Source of the DNA: Bacteroidia bacterium
GTDB taxonomy: Bacteria; Bacteroidota; Bacteroidia; Bacteroidales; Azobacteroidaceae
Reading direction: 5' to 3'
NCBI GenBank assembly: GCA_025999255.1
Contig: BNXB01000025.1
Location: forward strand, 1-18,755
Length of the DNA: 18,755 nucleotides
The notes beneath the pieces are model-generated. The model was not told where the DNA came from, ran no database searches, and worked only from the letters and a program-made list of their open reading frames with translations. The position numbers were made by a program, and so were the translations under genes. Positions 1-7,818 of this stretch are shown here, piece after piece. Numbering within the stretch: the stretch's first letter is position 1; every line of letters begins with the position of its first letter.

Positions 1-1421
1 AAATAGATGCTGTTATCGGGTTTAGCTCCACCCATTTGTTCCATACCCAATACCCCTTCGTACGATAACACGTTAGGATATTTGTATTCCAATCCGGCAG
101 GTTTGAACGATCCGTGAAAATCCACGAATAAGTTGTGTTTTGCAGCTTCTTCGGCAACACGTTCGTAGTAATTGACCATCCACTGATCGCTACGGTCCAT
201 GAAATCGATTTTTACTCCTTTCACTCCCCATTCCCGGAATGTTTTGAATAGATCGAAATGGTTTTCAACAGCCAGCCACGTTAACCATAGTACAATACCT
301 ACATTTTTTTCTTTTCCGTAACGGATTAATTCATGTACATCTACTTTGGGATTCGGAGTGTAAGGATCACGTGTGCTTTTAGCCCATCCTTCATCCATGA
401 TGATATATTCGATACCATATTTAGAGGCAAAGTCAATGTAATATTTATAAGTATCGAGATTGTATCCTGCAACAAAATTAACATCCGGACCATAAGGACT
501 GGCGTCATTCCACCATTCCCAGCTGACTTGTCCCGGTTTGATCCATTGGGTATCAGTTAATTTACAAGGAGATGCCAAGCGGCAGGTCATCGTATTTTCG
601 ATTAATTGCTTATCGTTTTTGGTAATGACAAAATAACGCCAGGGAAAATTACGTTTCCCGTTTGTTTTAGCTATATAATCGGCTTCTTTCAGTATTTTAA
701 GGCTGCGGTCTCCGTCATCTCCGAATTCCAACGGGTTTTTAGGAAAAACAGAGTATGCGCCGTTTTTGTCATTTCCTTTCAGGAACATACATGGATAGTC
801 GGAAAGATCTGATTCGGAAATTAATATCTTGTATTGTTTTTTTGTGTCGATCAAAACCGGCAACACACTCATATTGCTTCCTTCATTGAAGTCTTTACTG
901 CTTAAATGAGAGTACGGGTGTTCATAGGCTGTCTTAAAAGATTTGGTTTGTTGTAAATGAAGCAGGTATTCCTCCGGGAAATGAATGGCAAGGTTTTCAT
1001 TTAAAATCTCAATATCGCTTTTTTTGTCTGTAATAAAGCGGTATGCAACCCCATCGTTATATACCCGGAACTCTACGGCATAATCACCTTTGAAATTAAG
1101 TCGTAATACATTACAATTATTTTCAACAATAGAAAATTTGAGAGGAACGACCGGCATGATCTTATCGTTGATCACTGATTTTTTTTGTCCGGTAAGTTTT
1201 GGGTTAGCTCCCAAAATTTCATCACCTCCTAAATCCATTTGTAGAAAACAGTTGTCAAGAATCAAATCATTATTATAAGAAATGTTATAATATATTTTGT
1301 CGGAAATGGTTATTCCTATCTTGATTTCTCCATTTGGGGAAATAACTTCTGTTTTCTTTTGTGCGAAAGCAAAGCAGGAAAGAAATACGAATAAAATTAT
1401 TAATGCAGCTGATTTTGTCAT
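1..1421 (-). CDS. Glycoside hydrolase family 97 alpha-glycosidase (3' end beyond window)
   Basis: I translated this gene by hand; it starts at ATG 1421 and runs off the left edge after 473 codons, so roughly the last quarter of a usual 640-670 residue GH97 enzyme is missing. The N-terminus (MTKSAALIILFVFLSCFAFA) is a signal peptide, probably cleaved after AFA, placing the enzyme in the periplasm. An N-terminal beta-sandwich region is followed by the (beta/alpha)8 barrel with WEWWND near residues 301-306, IIMDEGW, KIDFMDR with Asp406, and SYEGVLGMEQMGG with Glu455. In GH97 the retaining branch (alpha-galactosidase BT1871 type) uses an Asp on this strand as nucleophile and a later Glu as acid/base, so I infer a retaining alpha-galactosidase-like enzyme rather than the inverting SusB alpha-glucosidase type. 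The substrate is not proven. It lies 38 bp after the GH105 gene, apparently last-read gene of the visible PUL operon. Confidence 0.9.
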   Translation of the reverse strand, partial: MTKSAALIILFVFLSCFAFAQKKTEVISPNGEIKIGITISDKIYYNISYNNDLILDNCFLQMDLGGDEILGANPKLTGQKKSVINDKIMPVVPLKFSIVENNCNVLRLNFKGDYAVEFRVYNDGVAYRFITDKKSDIEILNENLAIHFPEEYLLHLQQTKSFKTAYEHPYSHLSSKDFNEGSNMSVLPVLIDTKKQYKILISESDLSDYPCMFLKGNDKNGAYSVFPKNPLEFGDDGDRSLKILKEADYIAKTNGKRNFPWRYFVITKNDKQLIENTMTCRLASPCKLTDTQWIKPGQVSWEWWNDASPYGPDVNFVAGYNLDTYKYYIDFASKYGIEYIIMDEGWAKSTRDPYTPNPKVDVHELIRYGKEKNVGIVLWLTWLAVENHFDLFKTFREWGVKGVKIDFMDRSDQWMVNYYERVAEEAAKHNLFVDFHGSFKPAGLEYKYPNVLSYEGVLGMEQMGGAKPDNSIY

Positions 1422-1459
1422 GATATTTAATAGTTTAGATAATTATTTCGCAAAGATCA

Positions 1460-2602
1460 TTATTTTTCTAAAAATGCCGTTGCACACCAAATCAAAGGTG
1501 CTTGTCCATGCATATCTCCGGTAATTCGTTTTCTGTTCAGATAATATTCTTTTGTGGTTCCCACATTTGTTCCTTCACATACATCTTTTATATCATTATT
1601 TTCATTGATGTATGAAACGAGAGCGATCCACGCTTTTTTTGCAATCGGAGCATAGGTTTCCTTATCGAGCCACCCTCGTTTTACACCGGTAATCATGGCA
1701 TAAGCGAACATCCCTGTGCCGGAAGTTTCCGCCCAGGAAGAAGGGTCGTCTACCAACTGTCCCCACATGCCATCAGCACGTTGATAAGCTTTCAGAGTTT
1801 CCATCATTTTGCGATATTGAATGAGAATACGTTCTCTGTATTGATTGTCTTCCGGGAGGTTTTTTAGTAAATCGGTCATTCCTGCAGCCATCCAGCCATT
1901 TCCCCGTGCCCAGAAAAACGGAGCATTGCCTGCATGATAGAACAGACCGTTAGGACGTTGGATGGAATCAAGGTAATGTGTCATCTCAAAAGCAGCCCTG
2001 TCGATGTATTCCCGGTCTTTGGAGGCCAGATACGCCTGTGATTGGATCGTTGATATCATGAACATATCGTCGATCCAGTAGCGGGTTTGCCAGCTTAATC
2101 CCAGATCCAATAGTTTTTTATATTCTGCTTCATGTTTTGTATTTGACGGCATTATCCATTGTTCGTCGGCATAATTCATGCCAATGTGAAAAAACACGTC
2201 GTTTCCGGTTTGCATATATAGTTCGAGGGGAATAGAACCGAATACGGAGTGGTCTACATGGTCAGGTTTAGGTGTCAGTTTTTTCTGTTCATTGAGTAAT
2301 GGATAGTATCTTCTTTCCAACTGTTGCAACAGGTTTTTATCTTTACTCACTTTTGCAAATCTGAGAGCTCCCAGCCATGTGCATACTTCAGGATAAGTGA
2401 CTTCTCCGGTTTTTATGTTTTCAATTCCTCCGAAGTTCCGGAAAGGAAAAGAAAGATAGCGTACGGCTATCTTTTGACCAATAGTTTTAGGATCTGCTTC
2501 TTTGGGAAATTTTTTGAAATTGCCATCCTGCGCTAAAGAATATTGAAATTGTAATATCAGGATTACAAATAATGTACAAAAATATTTTAGAATTTTAGCC
2601 AT
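1460..2602 (-). CDS. Glycoside hydrolase family 105 unsaturated uronyl hydrolase
   Basis: This 380-residue protein has the length and motifs of GH105/GH88-type (alpha/alpha)6-barrel enzymes (YteR/YesR). These remove 4,5-unsaturated galacturonyl or glucuronyl residues from the non-reducing end of oligosaccharides released by polysaccharide lyases, by hydration of the double bond. Visible features are a signal peptide (residues 1-24, ending YSLAQ), YWIDDMFM at 175-182 containing the likely catalytic Asp (178 or 179), WARGNGW at 231-237, WAETSGT at 290-296 and HGQAP at 365-369. The start ATG at 2602 is supported by the signal peptide directly after it. The product should be periplasmic. It is the third gene of the susC-susD-GH105-GH97 run; its presence implies that a lyase, here or elsewhere, produces the unsaturated ends. 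Distinction between unsaturated galacturonyl and glucuronyl specificity is not possible from the sequence. Confidence 0.92.
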   Translation of the reverse strand: MAKILKYFCTLFVILILQFQYSLAQDGNFKKFPKEADPKTIGQKIAVRYLSFPFRNFGGIENIKTGEVTYPEVCTWLGALRFAKVSKDKNLLQQLERRYYPLLNEQKKLTPKPDHVDHSVFGSIPLELYMQTGNDVFFHIGMNYADEQWIMPSNTKHEAEYKKLLDLGLSWQTRYWIDDMFMISTIQSQAYLASKDREYIDRAAFEMTHYLDSIQRPNGLFYHAGNAPFFWARGNGWMAAGMTDLLKNLPEDNQYRERILIQYRKMMETLKAYQRADGMWGQLVDDPSSWAETSGTGMFAYAMITGVKRGWLDKETYAPIAKKAWIALVSYINENNDIKDVCEGTNVGTTKEYYLNRKRITGDMHGQAPLIWCATAFLEK

Positions 2603-2618
2603 TAGATTAATTAATTAA

Positions 2619-2651
2619 CCTGTAGAGGTGAATTAGATTCGCCTCTACAGG
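2619..2651 (-). other. Intercistronic hairpin between susD-like and GH105 genes
   Basis: Two 14-nt arms (2619-2632 and 2638-2651, core CCTGTAGAGG) are complementary except for one position that is C-A in one transcript and G-U in the other, around a 5-nt loop. It lies 23 bp after the susD-like stop and 16 bp before the GH105 start. There is no clean U-run after it on the minus strand (the following bases are mixed T and A), so it may be an attenuator, a processing site or a 3' stabiliser of the susCD part rather than a full terminator. Confidence 0.7.
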
Positions 2652-2674
2652 TGATTATATTATATTATAAAATG

Positions 2675-4474
2675 TTACCAACCGGGATTTTGCGGATATG
2701 GTTCTCCTGCAGTAACCCGTTCAATTTGTCTTTTTGGTATCGGACGTAACATATGTTTGTCTATGATATTGATAGCAGCCGGACCTTCATCGTATTTCCG
2801 GACGCGTTCCACAAGAGTTCCGGTACGTGCCAGGTCAGCCCAACGGTGATGTTCTGCCAGTAATTCGCGGGTTCTTTCTTCAAGAATGAAATCCAGAGTG
2901 ATATTATTGGCAGTTATATCGAGCGCTCCTGCTTGAGAATTCGTTTTATTTCTTGCCCGTTCACGCAGAATATTGATGTGTTTTGCTGCATTGGCATTAT
3001 CGTTTGATTTGAATGCAGCTTCAGCGGCAAGCAGGTAAGTTTCTCCTAAGCGGAAAATGATGAAAGAGCGGTCGGAGTTATCGTTAGGAACTGATTTTGT
3101 CCGATCTAAAAATTTAGTGATTGTAGGGAAAATATTTGTTCCGGAATAAGCTTCCGGAGTAAATATAACATATTGATTTTTAGTTCCTCTGTTTTGTGTC
3201 ATTTTTCTGATCTCATCAGCAGTCATGTTATATCCGGGATAAAAGAGAGCTGTATCTCCGACAGTAGTGAGCTTCCAGTCGAAACTTTCGGAGACTCCAT
3301 CGATTTTATAAGTAACCTTTCCTCCGTTGACTGTTTTTGTAGCAAACCAGACGGTTTGGAAAGTACCGTTGTACCGGGTATCGATATCCCTGTTTGTGAA
3401 TGCATTATATGTGTATGAATTCGGATTGTTCCAGGAATAACAACGTCCGTCGATCAGGTTCCTTTCTCCTAAATAAGCGTCATAACCATTTACATAGTAG
3501 TGATTTAAAGTACTCCTTGCTCCATAAACATTGTCTTCGTCCCAGTCCATTCTTGCTACAAATAATTCTTCCTTATTTTTACCGGACGGAGCATCGTTTG
3601 TCTCATTGAAAACATCAGCAAAATTATCCATCAGTTTAAGACCGAAAGAAGGTGCTTCATTGATCAATTTTGTTGCGGTTTGATAAGCTTTCTGATAATA
3701 TTCCTGAGCTTTGGACGGATTATAATATTTGTTGTGGGTATTATTCGGGTATTTTGATGCATCTTTATCATAAACCCATCCCAAAGTCAAATATACTTTC
3801 GCTAACAAATGCAGAGCCGCAGCCTGAGAAGCCCTTCCTGATTCCAGGTTGTTTAATTGTGGACTTGCAGAACATTTAGTGATGGCTTCTTCCAGATCTG
3901 AGATGATGACATCGTATGCAAGTAACATATCCTCACGGGTAGCAGATGTGCTTGGCGATGCATTGTACCGGGTTGTTACAGTGATATCTCCGAATTGTTG
4001 TACCAAGTAAAAATAGAAGAATGCCCGTAAAAACCTTGCTTCCCCATAATACCGATCTCTTTGGGCAGGGGTTAGATCCTGTGTCGTAACATCAACTGTG
4101 GATACATTCTCGATCAGGTAATTCAAAGTATTGATCGCAACATAAGCGTCTGTCCATAATTTTCGTGGATATTCATTATCATAATTATAGTTTTCCAGAT
4201 GATATTGGGCCAGGTTAGAGGTACGATTACCTCCATTGATATTGCTTTTAATTTCATCGGTTCCCGGATTCATTAGACCATGAATTCCTTCCTCATATCC
4301 ATACATTGTTTTGAAAACAGAATATATGGAATTCAATCCCATTCCATACCCTTTGGGTGTTTTCATAAAATCTTGTGTAAGTTTAGAGTGATTTTCTTCT
4401 ATCAGATTATCTTCACAGGCATAGAAAAAACACAAAAATACACATGCTATTGATATATATAATATTTTTTTCAT
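2675..4474 (-). CDS. SusD/RagB-family outer-membrane glycan-binding lipoprotein
   Basis: I choose the ATG at 4474 (599 residues) because it begins a lipoprotein signal, MKKILYISIACVFLCFFYAC, with the acylated Cys at position 20 followed by EDN; the in-frame ATG at 4507 would overlap the susC-like stop and add a hydrophilic stretch before the signal. SusD-like proteins sit on the cell surface as a lid over the SusC porin and bind oligosaccharides. The C-terminal SusD domain is clear: DRSFIIFRLGETYLLAAEAAF from about residue 468, LDFILEERTRELLAEHHRW at about 527-545, and the end LRPIPKRQIE...NPGW. The N-terminal half contains the TPR-like region (YYGEARFLRAFFYFYLVQQFGD). It starts 19 bp after the susC-like stop. 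The glycan bound cannot be read from the sequence. Confidence 0.95.
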   Translation of the reverse strand: MKKILYISIACVFLCFFYACEDNLIEENHSKLTQDFMKTPKGYGMGLNSIYSVFKTMYGYEEGIHGLMNPGTDEIKSNINGGNRTSNLAQYHLENYNYDNEYPRKLWTDAYVAINTLNYLIENVSTVDVTTQDLTPAQRDRYYGEARFLRAFFYFYLVQQFGDITVTTRYNASPSTSATREDMLLAYDVIISDLEEAITKCSASPQLNNLESGRASQAAALHLLAKVYLTLGWVYDKDASKYPNNTHNKYYNPSKAQEYYQKAYQTATKLINEAPSFGLKLMDNFADVFNETNDAPSGKNKEELFVARMDWDEDNVYGARSTLNHYYVNGYDAYLGERNLIDGRCYSWNNPNSYTYNAFTNRDIDTRYNGTFQTVWFATKTVNGGKVTYKIDGVSESFDWKLTTVGDTALFYPGYNMTADEIRKMTQNRGTKNQYVIFTPEAYSGTNIFPTITKFLDRTKSVPNDNSDRSFIIFRLGETYLLAAEAAFKSNDNANAAKHINILRERARNKTNSQAGALDITANNITLDFILEERTRELLAEHHRWADLARTGTLVERVRKYDEGPAAINIIDKHMLRPIPKRQIERVTAGEPYPQNPGW

Positions 4475-4493
4475 TTTATTTTTATTTAAGCAG

Positions 4494-7400
4494 TTAGAAT
4501 GTAACATTTAATCCAAAGATAAAAGAACGCATCGGAGGCGTTACTAAACTGACCGTACTTGTTGTCTCCGGATCGATACCTCCATCCTTTTTATATTCAG
4601 AAGAGAACCATGTATACAGGTTGTCTGAACTGGCATATACCCTTGCATTTTGAATCCCTATTTTATTCAGGACATTCCCTGGGATGGTATAGCCCAATGT
4701 GATATTCCTTAATTTCAGGTAAGAAGCGTCATATCTGGACAGTAAACTCTTTTGAGAAACAGTTCCTGTTGTTGGTTTAGGCCAGCGTGCTCCTGTGTTG
4801 TCCGGTGTCCAGTAGTCGATGTTCAGGTTGTTATATCCGCTTTGCAGTGTATTCATCCAACTATTGTGCATGTCGGAAGTGAGAGTTCCTCCTTTTTTGA
4901 ATGTAAACAGGAAAGAAAGGTCAAATCCTTTGTAAGCAAAACGGTTATTAATACCTCCTTCGAAGTCCGGAGCTCTTTTCCCAAGGAATACCCGGTCGTC
5001 GTCATTGATTTTTTGTTGAGCTAAAATCGGATTTCCATTTTCATCCAGTTTAGGTTTCCCATTTCCATCTAAAACATAGTCTACATGATGATTCTTGACC
5101 TTTATCGTACCGATTACTGATGTTGTACCGGATGTTTGATATCCGAATGACTCTGCCAAGGCTCTGTCTTCAGGAGTATCTTGCCATAAGCCGTCAGCTT
5201 CCAGAGATAAGATCGCCCAGCGGTCTCTTCCAAGGTAAAGATTCTGATCGGAAATACTTTGAACACCGTCGCCCAAATTAACCACTTTATTTCTGTTTGA
5301 AAAGATATTGAAGTCTGTTGTCCAGGATAATTTCTTCTTTCCATCTCCGGAAATGTTGACCGAAGAAATGTTAAACTCGATTCCCTTGTTCTCCGTCTCT
5401 CCAAGATTTGTCAAGTAAGAGCTTGAATATCCTGATGTTGGCGGCAGATTGACAGGCAACAGCAAATCTGTTGTTTTTTGTTTATAAACTTCTAATGTTC
5501 CGTTAATTCTATTGTTCAATATGCCGAAATCAAGTCCGATGTTAGTTGTTTCCGTATTTTCCCATCCTAATGAATAATCAGGAACAGTTCCGGGATATAC
5601 ACCCATAACGCTGCCATTTCCCAGTATATACTTATTGTCTGAAAGTTGGGCGATCGTTTGGTATGCATTAATAGCCGTACTGCCTACATTTCCCCAGCTG
5701 CCGCGTAACTTGAGTCCGGATAAAAACCGGATATCTTCCATGAAAGATTCCCGCATCAGGTTCCAACCTAGGGCAACAGAGGGGAATGCATGCCATTTGT
5801 TGCCTTTAGCCAGACGGGATGATCCGTCATAACGTACGGTCGCTGTCAATAAATATTTTTCCTGGAAATTGTAATTCAAACGACCCATATACGATAAGAT
5901 GGCCCACTTCTCGTAATTTCCGTCACCGCTGACGGCCCCCAGAGCCGTACTCGGATTGTAATATTGTACATTATCATCGAAGTAGTTGTAGGAATTCATG
6001 TTATTCATGTTCGTTTCTTTCTCCTGATAACTGAATAATCCGGTAACACTGAAATTATGCGATTTATTGAAGCTTTTGTCCCATGTGAGTATATTTTCGA
6101 GGGTATAATCCGTTGTAAACAGGGATTCGGAAAACGCCCAGTTCTGCCCACCCATTCTTTTGGTTGTAATGGATTTCTGGAACTTACCGATAGATGCTTG
6201 TTTGTACAAGATACCTCCATTGAATCTGTATTTAAATCCAAAAGGAAATTTAACCTCTGCATATCCCGTTGTAAATGTAGATAGTGTTTTTCTGTCGTCA
6301 ACAACAGCTCCATCCTGTTCATCTAATAATGGGTTCCAAACTTGTTGGCCGCTTCCCGGCAGGAAAGACCTCAAAGTCCCGTCTTCTTTGTATGGTGTTG
6401 TGAATGGAGATGCGCGCAGCGCCTGATCCATTGGGTTTATATCCTGTCCTTTATTGTAAGAGTATGTATTTAAGGAAGACAAGCCAATTGTCAGGTAATT
6501 GGTTATTTCACTATCGACGGAAAGTTTTGACGTCATCCGTTCAAAATTATGTCCACGATAATTGTTTTGTGATTCATAGTACCCTACGGAGGCATTGTAA
6601 GTGGTTTTTTCACTTCCTCCACTTAAGGCAAGCTGATGATTTGTGGTTATCCCATTCTCAAAAATCAGGCTTTGCCAATCAGTGTTATTTCCAGCGTAGT
6701 AACCATCCATTTCATCCTGATCCCTGAAAACAACCCCGATGACCATCAAACTTGGATCATCAGGTCCGGTATATTTGCCGGGATTGGCGTTGTAATTCGC
6801 CCATTGTTTCAGGCGCATATATTGATCCCTGTTCATTACCGGAAAATCATCGATAGCTGACGTAATACCATAATATCCGTTGTAATTAACACTTAATTTA
6901 TTTTTACTCCCTTTCTTTGTTGTGATCAACAATACTCCGTTTGCTCCGCGAGAACCGTAAATTGCAGTAGCTGACGCATCTTTCAATATACTGACATTCT
7001 GGATATCATCATTGCTGATGTCATTTAAACTACCGGCAAAGGGAATTCCGTCTACAATAATAAGGACATCATTATTGGCATTAATAGACCGTTCTCCGCG
7101 AATACGGATCTGTGGTACAGCTCCCGGGTGGTTGTTCCCTCCCGCCATTTGCACGTCAACTCCGGCAGCTAATCCTTGCAATGCAGCAGCGATATTGGCA
7201 ACGGGAGCCTGTTTGATAATATCTTCCTTTACATTTACCATTGCTCCGGTAATGTCGGATTTCTTTTGTACGCCATAGCCAACAACGACTACTTCATCCA
7301 GGGTTTTCGTATCCACAACCATTAGAATGTCATAACTTGTCCGGTTACTGATTTTTATTTCCTGAGTTACATAACTAAGGTAACTGAATACGAGGATTCC

Positions 7401-7655
7401 GTTTTCAGGCACATTCAAGGTAAATTTCCCGTCAATGTCTGTGGTTGTACCAATGTCGGCGCCCTTAACCGATACGGATACTCCTACCAGCGCTTCTGTA
7501 TTGTCTTTTACAACGCCGCTGATTTTTTTCTTGTTTTGTTGTACGGATTCAAGGTTGATATGTTCATTTCCACCGGCCAGGGAAGTTGCCGGAATTGTGA
7601 AAATGAATATTATACCCCAAAAGAAAAATTTGAAAATACACTTTTTTTTGAACAT
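4494..7655 (-). CDS. SusC/RagA-family TonB-dependent outer-membrane glycan transporter
   Basis: I choose ATG 7655 (1053 residues): it is followed by a signal peptide (MFKKKCIFKFFFWGIIFIFT..ATSLAG), while the longer reading frame to 7778 runs through the putative promoter and operator. Domain order: carboxypeptidase-regulatory-like domain (about 45-110, ISGVVKDN...DGKFTLNVP), TonB-box-like LDEVVVVGYG (119-128), plug domain (about 145-255, with IRIRGERSI, VDGIPF and SILKDASATAIYGSRGANGV), then the 22-strand barrel ending in the aromatic C-terminus FGLNVTF. No N-terminal STN domain is present, so signalling through an ECF anti-sigma factor is not expected, in agreement with the HTCS next door. 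It imports oligosaccharides using TonB/ExbBD energy together with the SusD partner encoded 19 bp downstream. First gene of the PUL operon. Confidence 0.96.
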   Translation of the reverse strand: MFKKKCIFKFFFWGIIFIFTIPATSLAGGNEHINLESVQQNKKKISGVVKDNTEALVGVSVSVKGADIGTTTDIDGKFTLNVPENGILVFSYLSYVTQEIKISNRTSYDILMVVDTKTLDEVVVVGYGVQKKSDITGAMVNVKEDIIKQAPVANIAAALQGLAAGVDVQMAGGNNHPGAVPQIRIRGERSINANNDVLIIVDGIPFAGSLNDISNDDIQNVSILKDASATAIYGSRGANGVLLITTKKGSKNKLSVNYNGYYGITSAIDDFPVMNRDQYMRLKQWANYNANPGKYTGPDDPSLMVIGVVFRDQDEMDGYYAGNNTDWQSLIFENGITTNHQLALSGGSEKTTYNASVGYYESQNNYRGHNFERMTSKLSVDSEITNYLTIGLSSLNTYSYNKGQDINPMDQALRASPFTTPYKEDGTLRSFLPGSGQQVWNPLLDEQDGAVVDDRKTLSTFTTGYAEVKFPFGFKYRFNGGILYKQASIGKFQKSITTKRMGGQNWAFSESLFTTDYTLENILTWDKSFNKSHNFSVTGLFSYQEKETNMNNMNSYNYFDDNVQYYNPSTALGAVSGDGNYEKWAILSYMGRLNYNFQEKYLLTATVRYDGSSRLAKGNKWHAFPSVALGWNLMRESFMEDIRFLSGLKLRGSWGNVGSTAINAYQTIAQLSDNKYILGNGSVMGVYPGTVPDYSLGWENTETTNIGLDFGILNNRINGTLEVYKQKTTDLLLPVNLPPTSGYSSSYLTNLGETENKGIEFNISSVNISGDGKKKLSWTTDFNIFSNRNKVVNLGDGVQSISDQNLYLGRDRWAILSLEADGLWQDTPEDRALAESFGYQTSGTTSVIGTIKVKNHHVDYVLDGNGKPKLDENGNPILAQQKINDDDRVFLGKRAPDFEGGINNRFAYKGFDLSFLFTFKKGGTLTSDMHNSWMNTLQSGYNNLNIDYWTPDNTGARWPKPTTGTVSQKSLLSRYDASYLKLRNITLGYTIPGNVLNKIGIQNARVYASSDNLYTWFSSEYKKDGGIDPETTSTVSLVTPPMRSFIFGLNVTF

Positions 7656-7707
7656 AATAGTACATTTTTGTTTAACAATTATTAAAAATCTCTTTTGAAA
7701 AATTTGT

Positions 7708-7719
7708 GCTGCAAATGTA
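7708..7719 (-). promoter_or_regulatory. Putative -7 promoter element of the susC-like operon
   Basis: Read on the minus strand, the box is TACATTTG followed by CAGC, matching the Bacteroides sigma factor -7 consensus TAnnTTTG. It lies 53 bp upstream of the susC-like ATG, predicting a leader of about 45-50 nt. I see no good TTG at -33, which fits a promoter that needs an activator; the direct repeat at 7747-7783 ends near where the -33 region should be. Confidence 0.55.
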
Positions 7720-7746
7720 TAATTGTTAATGTTTGCTTGATTCCAT

Positions 7747-7783
7747 ATTTGTGACCAAGATGTATGAATTTGTGACATTGATG
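7747..7783. promoter_or_regulatory. Direct repeat, probable HTCS operator
   Basis: Two copies of ATTTGTGACnnnGATG lie at 7747-7762 and 7768-7783, identical at 13 of 13 defined positions and exactly 21 bp apart, i.e. two helical turns on the same DNA face. They are in the divergent spacer between the susC-like gene and the HTCS gene, immediately upstream of the putative susC -7 box. AraC-type domains commonly bind such tandem sites as dimers, so this is the best candidate operator. Binding itself is inferred. Confidence 0.6.
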
Positions 7784-7803
7784 ATTTTTTGTTGAAAAAA
7801 GCC

Positions 7804-7811
7804 TATATTTG
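7804..7811 (+). promoter_or_regulatory. Putative -7 promoter element of the HTCS gene
   Basis: TATATTTG matches TAnnTTTG. It ends only 7 bp before the chosen ATG at 7819, so a transcript from it would be nearly leaderless. The nearest TTG upstream (7778-7780) is 23 bp away, slightly longer than usual. Could be a chance match in AT-rich DNA. Confidence 0.4.
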
Positions 7812-7818
7812 CAATGAT

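Noticed and set aside
333..812. Plus-strand small open frames at the left edge.
   Set aside because: They are antisense to the GH97 gene, whose translation shows a continuous family-specific protein.
4475..4507. Upstream ATG (4507) for the susD-like gene.
   Set aside because: It would overlap the susC-like stop and put 11 polar residues before a clear lipoprotein signal peptide.
7656..7778. Upstream ATG (7778) for the susC-like gene.
   Set aside because: It runs through the putative promoter and direct repeat and places 41 residues before the signal peptide.
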